From contig NC_062979.1 in assembly GCF_023078275.1 (NCBI RefSeq), positions 10,174,502-10,238,501 on the forward strand: DNA of 64,000 nt. The letters run 5' to 3'. This document shows, piece after piece, positions 46,294 to 57,691 of this stretch. Every line of letters starts with the position of its first letter. Position 1 is the first letter of the stretch. The notes beneath the pieces are model-generated. The model was given only the letters and a program-made list of their open reading frames with translations. It searched no databases and had not been told where the DNA came from. The translations under genes were made by a program, and so were the position numbers. The DNA is from Leguminivora glycinivorella (Eukaryota > Arthropoda > Insecta > Lepidoptera > Tortricidae).

Positions 46294-47396
46294 GTGCTAA
46301 GTTGGTAGCGATTTCGTTAGCCCGTCTTATAACGATTTTACGGATTTTGAGACTATGTTACATTTTCTAGTTGTAGTCTATATGTCTATAATAGGTACTT
46401 ACTTTCTTAACAATCAAAGACGGACACATCAATCGGAAAATAAACTTATATTTACCTCTTCAATTAAACTACAAAAATGTTTCCGATAACTATCTATTAT
46501 AAACAAATTTATACAATAACAACGACGTTGATCTCAATAATATACAATTTACACATTTTCAATTTTCATACTATTTACAATGTTTATCATGATACATTTT
46601 TATACATTCTCAATTTTATTACAATCTACCGCATTCTTCCCTTAGGTACTGGTCAATTGACCTAAATGTGTCACTGTAAATGAGTCTTTTAAATATATCC
46701 TCAAAAAATATCTAAAACTTATTTTAGAATCAAGTATTACAATCCACTGTCTTCAGAGTATGGTGACCGTGGCTAGGTACAGGTTTCGAAGATAACTTTC
46801 AAAGACGATTTTACACATTCACATTACCTATCTGTTAACCGTACGTACATAGTTCATATGTGCTTTACCGTAGCAAAAGGGTCCTAATACTCAATTGCTC
46901 ATTGGATATTATTATTATTGATATTATTTTGACCTTCATATAAAATGGCAAAATCGTTTAGGGGAAAAACAACTATACATATACTTATTAATTGTTATGG
47001 AGATGGAGTATAAGAAGTGACAACATTACATTGTTGGCCAAGTCCCTACTTCTACCTCTTAGACCTCGTAAATTTAATAATTTGAATAACATAAGTATAA
47101 AATATCTATTTATTTATTTATTCACATTAAATTTGAACTCCGTCTTATTAATGAGCAAATCCTCATTATTATGTCGGGGTAGGTATCAGTAAAATTTCAG
47201 TTCAGTTTTTAAAATTAAATGGCTTCAGTCCATTGGGACTATTTCGCCAGTGTCAAGGTGATATGAGCTAATATTAGTAATTTTTGTACGGTAAGTACGA
47301 CATTGTACGGTGACTTAGCACTTGTAAATTGATAGCTAGATTTTACAAGAGCACGTGGACTACCGGCCGTTTACGACAAAAAAGAGGCTAAACGCG

Positions 47397-47419
47397 TTTC
47401 GAGAACAATTCTTCATCAG
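47397..47419 (-). ncRNA. Hammerhead-ribozyme-like core
   Basis: The - strand reads CTGATGA, a potential short stem-loop AGAATTGTTCT, then CGAAAC and GCGT. CUGAUGA and GAAA are the two invariant core boxes of hammerhead ribozymes, which are known in the terminal repeats of Penelope-like elements. Stems I and III cannot be closed convincingly from the flanks, and one extra C disturbs stem II. This may be a decayed motif or coincidence. Confidence 0.3.
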
Positions 47420-47897
47420 CTTCTCACTACACCATTAGTTTACTGCATAATACGCTATCAATATTACACTTTAAACAACATTAATGAGTAAAACAAAAAT
47501 AAATTATTCACGACACGAAACCGCTATGATGGCGTCCCAACCGGAAGTCTCCAGTAAAATTTACTTGAGTCTTATTAACGCAGATGACGCTGCAATAAAA
47601 TGTAAAAAATAACATGAAAATATGGAATCTAACCTATACCAAATTGAAACAACACAACCTACCGACTTTTTAGGGTTCGGTTTATTGAACAAATGAACAT
47701 TGTAGCAACAGATATATAGTCAGTAAGCTAATTTTTTACCGACTTGAACTGGAGTGCGGATGTAATATTACAAACCTCATGACCTTAATCTGTCAGCTAA
47801 AGTGATACGACTTGTAATATCAAAGATTTAAGTCATCCATAACTGTAATGATACTATGCTATGTAATGATAGACTAGAACGTGTGAATAGAAGTATT

Positions 47898-49398
47898 TTA
47901 CGCTTTGCTCATATCTCGGAGAGGTACCATTGATTCACCCCCTTTATCATCTTCATCTGCAGCTCTTCGTTTCTTCCCTAAACAACTTGTGAAACAGGTG
48001 TCTCCCAAACCAAACTTTTCCCCATCCGCTAACGATTGTGGCATGGGTTGATTCATGGTTTCGGGTAAAAATAATGTTAGGAATCCTGATATCAGAGCTA
48101 TTACTCCAAATATAACAGCGGGAATTTTCGGGTCAAAGGAATCCAGCAAAGTGATCAGTGGCGTCAAAGCCCCAGATAGCCTAGCACACATAGATCCCAA
48201 TCCTATAGCGGAGTTGCGGACAACAGTAGGGAATAGTTCTGCTGAATAGTTGTACACAATAGCAAAAGATCCTGCTATAAACAGTTTGCCTACTATAACA
48301 ATAACGGTAGAAATTATACTGCCCGCCGGTATAAAGGTTGCCACAACACAAGCAGCGCCGCCTATCAACATCATAGAGCTGATCAAAGGCCTTCGGCCCC
48401 AAATATCAAGAAAATATATGACTGCTCCATAACTCGGGAATTCCACGAAACCCAAGACAGCTAAAATAAGGTAAGGGTTGCCTTCTAATTTACCGCAGCT
48501 CAATGAAAGTCCATAGTACACTAAAGAATTGGCAAACCAACAAAGACAAACATTTAGGGTCTTCTTTCTTAAATTTGGGGTCTTAAAGAGATCTATCGTG
48601 CGGGCAGCTGGCACTTCGGTTCCTTTAGATGACTCGGCTTTACCTCTGGACACAAGTTGAGCTTTGTCTAGTCTCTCAGTAAATTTATTACACTTTAAAG
48701 CTTTTTCTACTATATCCACCGCTTCTTTGGCTCTACCTTGAGCCCAAAGCCACCTAGGAGATTCGTCCATAATCCAAATGTGCGGTATGAGCAAAAGGCC
48801 GTGCAACCCATAAATTACTTGTAAAATTTGTCGATCATCAATGATTGCACCCCACATTGCTACCAACATTATACCCACGGCAAAAGCAGCTTGAAAAGCT
48901 ACTCCGCATGCTGTTCGTTTGCTAGGCCCTACTATCTCCATAGATAATACGAAACCCGTTATATAAGCCCCAGCAGAACCAAAAATTCCATACAGATATG
49001 AGATTACTAAGAACGACCAATATTCTGGTATAAATGCCACTAAAACTCCAAGAATTAATTGCAGTACCGAAGACCAGCAGAATATAGTTTTTCTTCCAAA
49101 TTTATCAGCCATGCCTCCCAGGACGATTGCTCCAGTGAACACTCCCAGCATGTAGGCCGTTTGCGCCAGTGCGCCCATCCACCTTTTGTCACAAACCAGT
49201 TCCCATTCAATCGCTCTTGACGAGGATCTATATTTTGTATCGAATACCCATTTGTTGCATTTCCCAGTGTTATTTAGTTCATCCGTAAATATTAGGCAGT
49301 TATGAAGCCTGTTGTCAAATGAAGGAATAGCACTCATCACTTCTGTAGAATTCCACAATGCTGTGGAGATATTTGTGTCTACGCCGTCAACCCAGCAC
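47898..49398 (-). CDS. SLC22-type organic cation transporter, large terminal exon
   Basis: Plasma-membrane solute transporter of the SLC22/MFS family; substrate unknown. One exon of 1501 bp encodes 499 residues from the extracellular loop (CWVDGVDTN) to the C-terminus. Hallmarks are EWELVCDKRW after the loop cysteines, MADKFGRKTIF, DESPRWLWAQGRAKE, PTVVRNSAIG and FLPETMNQPMPQSLADGEKF. The tail ends SMVPLRDMSKA. The acceptor TTCATTTCAG precedes a phase-2 start, so a 5' exon ending in two bases of a codon is required. None is visible between this exon and the next paralogue. The exon at 63754-63865 has the right phase and could serve both. Candidate AATAAA on the - strand is at 47686-47681. Confidence 0.9.
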
Positions 49399-49549
49399 CT
49401 GAAATGAACAATAAGGTCTGAATAAGATAGGTAACATAGTCGTTAATTCTGGTCACCTACATTTTCTTAAGGTATTTTTTGTGGTGCTTTCACTTCACAT
49501 GAGTCACGTGACTTAATACATAGATAGTAGTACATACCTAGATACTAAA

Positions 49550-49683
49550 TGTAACTAGTCTATTTTTCCATATTCTACAATGTTTTCATTATTAAATAAA
49601 GTGTCCACCGGTTATATATGGTAGGCGTGTTCAGTGGATACATGTAGAACTCATCATCATAATGGAAAAAATGGACTAGTTAC
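49550..49683. mobile_element. MITE with TGTAACTAGTC ends
   Basis: TGTAACTAGTCTATTTTTCC at the left and inverted TGTAACTAGTCCATTTTTTC at the right enclose 134 bp. An adjacent word TTACCCCCATTCGAG...GCCCCGCTGTACC (49685-49718) resembles one near 5780-5812 and may be the end of another element. Confidence 0.6.
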
Positions 49684-50151
49684 AGTTACCCCCATTCGAG
49701 ATTTGCCCCGCTGTACCTTATAAAAGTTTACCAGTCATTAATAAACTAGAATATGATACCTACCATAGTCGTTACTCCTTTAGAAACTTTTCGTGAAGTG
49801 CCTTACCGTAACATTTTCACGCCGTGTTTGAAAACGCCTGAATACCGCTCCTGTCGTAATATTGTGCGTAACAACCTATTCTTTAGTGCGTGTGAAACTA
49901 CGTGCAGGTACCGTTTCTAAAGAAATACTTACACTTAAGTAGGAAACCAGTCTTTCAGCAAGAAAGAGAACTATAATTTTATTATTGTCATTAACGAACT
50001 ACTTCATATCATTATGTTATCGTTTAACACACACGAAAAATTTAAGTAATATACCTAATTTTATTTCTAATGAACACAAGTTAAATTATAATCTATTGAA
50101 AATATTTCAACTTGTGCTGTCTTAAAGTAGTCACACTACTATGTATATAAA

Positions 50152-50256
50152 TTAAAACCGAAATAAATTACACATATGAAAGAAAAAAAGCCAGCCTCAG
50201 GCACCAGAGGACTTGGTCACTTTTTCTTTCATATGTGTAATTTATTTCGGTTTTAA
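50152..50256. repeat. Perfect 36 bp inverted repeat (hairpin)
   Basis: The left arm (50152-50187) begins TTAAAACCGAAATAAATTAC and continues to GAAAGAAAAA. Its exact inverse complement lies at 50221-50256. The 33 bp loop is GC-richer than the arms and contains CCTCAGGCACCAGAGG. Intergenic, between the two - strand transporter exons. Confidence 0.85.
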
Positions 50257-51857
50257 CTAATTTTATTTGTTAGTATTTCTTTAATATTACCTGCAATTTA
50301 ATATATATACCTACCCCTTGAAAGTGTAGAACAAAATACTTATGTAGGTACCTACTAAACTTTTATTCGTTTTCTTACACAATACTTATAAGCACTGCTT
50401 GAGTTCAATTGCTTTCAAAGACTGCCAGGCGTATTTAGATTTTAATTATTAGATACGGATCTGATTTGTCAGTAATGTCAGTATTAAAGGGACTATCAAA
50501 AAGTAACTAAATTAAAATTCGAGTTTCAGCTGCACCGTAACTGTCGTCATCGAGAGGTCATGTTCATGTAGCATTGTACCCAATCCAAACCAGAGGTAGA
50601 TTTGAGCCCCAGCTTATGCCGACTGCCGAGCACTGGCCATTTCGGTGTAAGAAGTCGTGTTAAAGTGGACTAATTAATTCGAATAAACAAAGTATGTATA
50701 TACTTATTTATGATTGTGTTTTAAGTACAATGTGCGAGTACGCCACCAGTGACCACATTGACCATGTGACGATGCAATAAATAACAGTTCCCTACCCAAA
50801 TACACTCCCAACTAATAAAACAAAAAGTAAGCGGTAAAAATCTTTATTGTAATCTATTTTACATTTACAAATTATATTTTAAAGCCTCTGAATCTGAATT
50901 GAAATTAGATTGGTTATTTACTTGTTACAGCAAAAATACGATGATCTTGATACCTATAGTATCATATTTATATCTTGATTACATGGAATGCACGCTGGGA
51001 AGAGTTGTATATCGTCACTACTTTGAAAAAAACTTGTATCTTCTGTCAATGAAAAGAAAATTGTAGGAAGTATGTATATAATGCATATAGACTTACTGCG
51101 TTTTAACTTTGAGGAGAAGCATGAGATACGAGATTTTTTCATAGTGATGATATGTTTAAACAAAGGGTTAACTAGCTATACATATTAATATTAAGTATAC
51201 CTATATTATAACATTTAAATACAATTTGATTGTATATCCATCCATATAATATGGATATGTATCTATTAGTTCTACTACGACGTTAATATTCTACCACTAT
51301 AAAAAAAAACTAAGCCTTAGTACACACGTGCGATTTTTTTTGTGGTTGCAGAACCGCAAAAGTGTAGATAACGTATCGAATATCATGCTTCATTAGCGCG
51401 TGCACTTCATGCACTTGCAAGACTGAAACCTTAAGAATAGACTGAAACTACAAGAAATAATCGCAGTCTTTTCTAAGCCTCATGGAACTTCTAAGCAAAT
51501 CAGCAAAATCGCTTCTTCAGAAAGGGTGCTGGCTTTTCGCATTACATATTTTAAACTATTTATAAAATGATTTTAATGTTTAATTATTAAGTAAGTACCT
51601 ATTTATATTTGAAGAAGATTATTTTATGATCCCTGTACTTACGAACGACTTATCTAACGGCCGTGTAATAATTGACGTCGCAGTACCTATTCTTAATTAA
51701 TACACTTATTTTATATCTAGCTCTCTATTATCATGATTGTTTGCTTGTGTTCTTGTACTTACATTTATATGCGATTAAATCGCAGTACAGGCTCTATGAG
51801 CATAGAGCTCGATTATTACTGGCTTAGTTATTTTATAATAAGGAGGAGATTGAGCAC

Positions 51858-52471
51858 TAGGGTGGATCAAAAAAAAACTTTTTTGGAATTAGCAAACCTA
51901 ATAGTTATCAATCAATGAACCTTAGTCTATGAAGCCTTTGTGCAAAATTTCAGCTTTTTTAATCAACATCTTCAGCCCCCGCATTAGGTTTGAAATTTTG
52001 AAAATCTCATACAAACCTGAAAATTCAACTTTCAGATTTAAAAAAAAAATTCGGCTGTATTATGTTAAGTATATGTTATTGATACATATCAATATAAGAA
52101 ACTACCAAAAATTGCGAAAATAGCATCAAAAATCGCCAAAGTTCGCCTAGTTTTAGTACATTTGCCGAAATAGCCGCTAAAATACCGAAAATTTGCAATT
52201 TTTAACGCTATTTTCGCAACTTTTGGTAGTTTCTTGTAATAATATGTATCAATAATGTATACTGAACATAATACTGCCGAAAAATTTTTTTTATCTGAAA
52301 GTTGAATTTTCAGGTTTGTATGTGATTTTCAAAATTTCAAACCTAATGCGGGGGCTGAAGATGTTGATTAAAAAATCTGAAATTTTGCACAAAGGCTTCA
52401 TAGACTAAGGTTCATTGATTGATAACTATTAGGTTTGCTAATTCCAAAAAAGTGTTTTTTTGATCCACCCT
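51858..52471. mobile_element. 614 bp near-palindromic element with 9 bp target duplication
   Basis: ATTGAGCAC flanks both sides (51849-51857 and 52472-52480). The element starts TAGGGTGGATCAAAAAAA and ends TTTTTTTGATCCACCCT. Each arm of about 270 bp matches the other inverted with few differences, for example AGCCCCCGCATTAGG near 51974 and its complement near 52345. The centre (about 52130-52200) is AT-rich and unpaired. Long inverted repeats with a 9 bp duplication suggest a non-autonomous Mutator-like or fold-back element. No protein is encoded. Confidence 0.85.
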
Positions 52472-54028
52472 ATTGAGCACATCCTCGTTATACAATTCCT
52501 ACACCTACAGTCGTAAAAAAAGAGCTCCGATACCTGATGATCGAATTTAACGCCTTGTCTCAAAAGTAGGTTCAGTAGGTTGCTAGGAAGGTACTACTTT
52601 ACAACATAAATGGAACTTTAATTTGCATATGCTATGAGCATTTTTGAATCCATAATTTAACTTAATTTCTTTATTACCTTAATTCTTACACCAAACTAGA
52701 CGTGCTGGTTGTTGTTTAATCTGAATATTATACTGCACTCACTAATATAGTGATTCGACGATCATTCGTGAAGGCGTCTTGTTTTATACCCATTTTACAA
52801 GATCATCGTGATTATCACGAATTTATAGAACATTTCGATGTACGTACATGGCGCAGTCGGTTGGATGCGAATTCATAGATTACTTATAGACACCGAGTAG
52901 GCACTGCCTACCTGCGTAATTTTAGTGTATATCTACTTGGTACCTAATCAGTAATGTGATATCACATATTTTGTATTATGTACCTGACATTTAGTTTTTT
53001 GACTATTACTACAGATTATACAATATGTAGTTCCTATTACTTATTTTTAGGTACTTGTGAGTTTTATTAGCACACACAATCTGTCAGAACAGATTTGATT
53101 TAGGTACTGAACTAGGTAATAATTACGGCTACTTTGACACAGACATGTCAGACATATTCGTTAACGTTTGCGTAACTTACTTTACCGTCGCACTAATATA
53201 CTCATATGTCAGTTGGAGCGAAGTGCATGGAAACTAACGCACACTTTATATAGTATTTCAGAGTTGACAATGTTAAGGGTTTCTGTGTTATTTCCATGAA
53301 AACAACCAACAGGATGAGCTCAAACCAATAATGTTTTTATCCATTATACTGGCGATGTAAATTTTATAAGAATGCATATACATACATAAAAATAAACTCT
53401 ATAATTCACATCTAGAATCTGTTGTAAAAGAACACATAAACTATAATGACAGTTGTAACTTTTATAATTATACCTATCTAAAAAAATGTATATAAACTCT
53501 AAGTACTTACACATACGCACTAGGTAATTGCAGAGGTTACTGTTATAGTATAAAGTATTTAAAAGTAAAGAACTACACTGGGCTATGAACATTTCTTTAT
53601 ATCAGTCATTTTATTAAAATAAATGCACTGCTATAGTACTTATTTAATATCATTGCCACATGATTTAATCGTTGTTACTGTCAGAAAAGCGGCAATGAAT
53701 ATATCTTAACATTGACTAGATATTTAATAATAATAATATCTAATTTTAATGCAAAATGACTACAATGAAGTAAACGTAAAAAAATACTTCACCCATAAGT
53801 AGTATTTGATACTGTTAAGTCTGTCAGTTGCTTATAAATATTATGTAAACTTAATACACTCCTCTGTAACAAAAAATACACAAGGAGAGACAATAAACAG
53901 TTAGTAAGTAGATACTAACTTTTAAGAAACCAAGACATTGAAAATATTACAATCTAAACTAAGCCTAATTTTTAGACAGCATTGTGGCAAGGTTATTGTA
54001 TTCTTTTAGTGTCATTTTCTGTAAATAA

Positions 54029-54183
54029 TTAATTCTTCTCAATCGTTTCGAGGGGAACCATAGTTTCTGGTAACTCTACGGAGGCTTCGCTCATTCGCTT
54101 GCCGCTGCAGTTCGTGAAACACGTGTCGCTGACGCCGAACTTCTCGCCGTCCTCCAGCGACTGGGCAGATTCCGCCCCACGGT
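54029..54183 (-). pseudogene. Out-of-frame family C-terminus of the transporter
   Basis: Encodes the conserved SLC22 paralogue tail (QSLEDGEKFG, TCFTNCSGKR, PETMVPLETIEKN) in a frame one base off the main exon. Compared with the paralogue's QSLADGEKFG ... TCFTSCLGKK ... SMVPLRDMSKA, the spacing from LPET is the same if one base is restored. It is still clearly coding-like, so the frameshift is recent or artefactual. Confidence 0.75.
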
Positions 54184-55504
54184 TTCGGGCAGGAAGAACG
54201 TTGAAGCTCCAGAGAGCAACGCCAAAAACCCAAATATTATAGTAGGGATCTTCGGGTTTAGAGTGTCGAGCAAAGATATTAACGGTGTTAAGGCGCCTGA
54301 CACACTCGCGCACATACTGCCTAGCCCTACGCCGGAACTCCGAACCACGGTGGGAAAAAGTTCAGCTGAGTATTTATAAATTATGGAGTATGAACCAGAA
54401 ATAAACAGTTTTCCAACCATGACGATACCGGTCGTCGACGTAGAGCCGTGAGGCAGCGCGGCTACGACTAGGCACGAAATCCCGCCTAGTAACATCATAG
54501 TGCTAATAAGCGCTCTATGTCCGACTCTATCCAAAAAGTACACTATGATGACATAACTAGGTAACTCTACTACTCCCATCAAGAACGTGATAAAATACGG
54601 ATTGCCTTCCAGTTTACCCGTATTAAGAGAGAGACCATAATATACTACGGAGTTGGCGAACCAGCAACCACAAATAATTAACGATTTTTTCAGCATGTTT
54701 GGAGTCTTGAACAAGTCGGAGGTCCCGGCTGAGTGTTCGTCGGTGTATTTAGCACACGTCGCTTTGCAGTGAGAGACTAGCTGAGGAGTGTCTACAGTTT
54801 CAATAGATCTGTTTATTTTAAGCGCTTTCTCTACAATGGCTACCGACTCCCGAGCGCGGCCCTGGGCCCAAAGCCACCTAGGAGATTCATCCATCAAAAA
54901 CCAATGTGGGAGTAAAATGGCAGCATGTAGCGCGTAAACAATTTGTAAATAAAATCTGTTGTCTATAAGGTACCCCCACGCTGCCAGAAGCATTATGCCG
55001 ACAGCAAACATTATTTGGAACGTTACACCACAGATTGTGCGTTTAGACGGTCCTACTAGCTCCATGGTTAAAACAAATCCGGCAATATAAGATCCGGATC
55101 CAAAAATACCGTACAAGAATCTGACAACCACGAAGGTGTAGTATTCCGTTGTAAACGCTACAGCGGCACCAAAAACTAATTGTAGGACTCCCGCAGACAC
55201 GAAAACTGTTTTTCTTCCGAATTTGTCACACATCCTTCCGAGCACTAGGGAGCCTACGACGACTCCGAACATGTAAGCTGTCTGCGCAGACGCTCCCATC
55301 CATCGCCGGCTGCAAACGAAGTCCCATTCGATGCCTCGAGACGAAGTGTAATACTTTGTGTTGTATACCCAAGAGTCGCACTCCACTATGGTGCCGTTTT
55401 CGTACATCTTGCATGATTCCGCTTTATTCGTCTGATTGTTCAGCAGTAATGATGTTGAATTCAGAGGTATAAAGAAATTTGTATCGCCATCTTGCAGTGC
55501 ACAC
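54091..55504 (-). CDS. SLC22-type organic cation transporter, large terminal exon, C-terminal frameshift
   Basis: Close paralogue of the transporter at 47898-49398. As read, the exon encodes 470 residues. It has CALQDGDTN and cysteines in the first loop, EWDFVCSRRW, CDKFGRKTVF, DESPRWLWAQGRARE, PTVVRSSGVG and FFLPETVG. Right after LPETVG the frame diverges and ends in a basic, Ser/Arg-rich tail. The family tail (QSLEDGEKFG, SDTCFTNC, MVPLETIEKN) is intact in another frame down to the stop at 54029-54031. A single missing base near the CCCC run (54175-54178) would account for this. All twelve membrane segments lie before the break. The phase-2 acceptor CTATTTCAG at 55505 fits the exon at 63754-63865. 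Either recent damage or a sequence error. Confidence 0.88.
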
Positions 55505-55674
55505 CTGAAATAGTTAGAGCATAATTGTGAGTAGGTGCGATGAATTCGGTTCATTATTAACAATTGTGCAAACGTTAAGTGTGCTTAGCGCTGGCGCTAC
55601 ATAAATCGATGGCGGTTATACATTTTAGGTAAATTTCATGAAGCTTTATATTTTTAATAACCTGGCAGGCAATT

Positions 55675-55775
55675 ATGGTCGCGCGATAAATGATAAAACA
55701 CCTGGCCGTCCCTATCGCACTTACTAATAGTGCGATAGGGACGGCCTGATATTTTATCGTCTATCGCGCGACCAT
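55675..55775. mobile_element. 101 bp palindromic MITE
   Basis: ATGGTCGCGCGATAAATGAT at the left and its near inverse complement at the right, with an inner perfect pair GGCCGTCCCTATCGCAC / GTGCGATAGGGACGGCC. Almost all of it can fold as one hairpin. It lies 170 bp upstream of the transporter's large exon, in its intron. Confidence 0.8.
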
Positions 55776-57204
55776 GCTACCCGTGCTGGTATTCTTTTTA
55801 TCGGTACAATAATACTTTTTGTACCTTGTTATTGGGCAAGTGCTTAACGATAATTTGTGTGCATTTAAATTAATATTTGCCTTTTCGTTGTTATCTTCAT
55901 TAAAGTTATCTCCCTTATAAATAGCATGCCCTTGATTAATACGTGCATTTTATCCACTAGTGGGTAAAGTAATTTGACCAGCACCCTAAGATAATGTTAT
56001 TTTATTCCTGGAAGCAGTGATAAACAAATAGTGTTAATAATATTTTACTTCTCGTGTGTTATGCAAGTTCAATGAACCAACTTAAATCCTTCCACTTGCT
56101 CGTTTTTCAATTCCTTTAAAATACCATTCTACACCATTACTATTATGCGTCAATGTGAAAAGCATACATACATATATTAAGCTAAACCAAATCCTTAATA
56201 TAGTTATTCATGCATTTCCGTTCCTAATGTTTAAATTAGTATATGATGATAAGGATTAAAATATGTGGGAATGTAAGAAAAATTGTATGATACAAAGTTT
56301 GTACTTACTTTGCATAGTTTGAGAAAAACAGCACCGATAGTGTCACTCCGGAATTCAAGGAAAAATACCCAAATCCATCCTCAACCGAATTCATACCGAA
56401 ATCAAGCCAAACTTAGAATTAAATAGGTAATAGTGTTGAATTTTAAGCATATGGTTAAAGGCCCATTCCCGTACCAATAAACATCATAATCCAACGATGT
56501 CAGCAAGATTTACATATTTTAATATTCATATCACGACAACTTTGTACAAGTCTCTGCCACTAGTCAACCATAACCTGTGATATACTTTAGACCAACGATG
56601 TTCGCAAATATCAAGATTTATACATTAGGTAAGGTAAAATACCCCATAATGGACGGTGATGCCATTATGGACAAAAAAACACAAATCCTTAAAAATAAGT
56701 ATCTAAAATTAGTTTCTAAAAACTGACGGCTATGTACCATAAACTAGAGTTATAGAGCTGTTTAATTTTGAAGTTTCAATTAATTCGGTTATACCTGAAG
56801 GATTTGGCGACAAGATAAAATTCACCAGTTTACTGAAAAAAATATCAAGACGAATTCTTAGTAATGTTGATAAGAGAGTTGAGTTCATGTTTAAAATCAT
56901 AAAAAAATAACGCACGGTGTAATCTTGAATACGTTTTACTTACTGCATTAAGCATGAGATAAGGTTGAAAACATACTAGTTTGTTGCTCCAAAGATATAA
57001 AGAAATGAAGTTATTTTGCGAGTGTCCATTACTGGACCCGAAAAACTGCGTACCTCCTATGATGGACAAGGAACAATTTACAAAACCAAAATTTACAAGA
57101 AACAATCCTATGTTAAAATAACCCAAACTAATTGTATTTATGGTGTATAAAATTGACTCATTGCGTATCAGTTGGCTTTAAAAGTAAAATTTTAAACTTA
57201 TTTC

Positions 57205-57541
57205 TATTGGAAAACGTGTAATATACCCTTTTCATAATTGTACTGGCAATACCAATATTTTTGACAGTTCTAGACTGGCTTTCTCTTCCGGCTTTGTCAC
57301 TTCCTTTTTATCTGAGCTCTGCAATGGCCGATTTATAGTTCTAGTCTAATTTTTAAATCTATTATGTGAAGTTTAATCGTGATACATCCTTAAAGGATGT
57401 AAGCAAATTGTATCGTTATTTATATGGAATAAATAAAACAATTTGTTGAGTGCTCAAGACGTTTTTATTTAGTGGACCACATATCGCCTTCGCTTCATGC
57501 CGTCATCACGTTTCCACCAGGGCTCGCTTCTGCCTTTATCA
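57205..57541 (+). repeat. 5' LTR of copia element
   Basis: 337 bp, identical by eye to 62090-62426. The first bases TATTGG correspond to the TGTTGG of many copia LTRs, with A in place of the usual G at position 2 in both copies. It contains GGAATAAATAAAAC (poly(A) signal-like) at 57426-57439. Confidence 0.93.
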
Positions 57542-57556
57542 GGTTATTAGCCCAGA
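57542..57556 (+). promoter_or_regulatory. Probable tRNA primer binding site of copia element
   Basis: GGTTATTAGCCCAGA directly after the left LTR resembles the GGTTATGGGCCCAG site by which copia-type elements use an internal part of initiator methionine tRNA. Differs at two bases, so the tRNA is inferred. Confidence 0.6.
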
Positions 57557-57691
57557 AGATCATGCTGCGAGGCGGATTCAAGAAACCAAGAAAGGTACGC
57601 TGTTCACTTTCAAACGTCAATTAACTTTTTGAGGTTATGTCAGTCCCTCATGGCATATAACCCAATTGCACTCAACAAATAAATTGTCACG

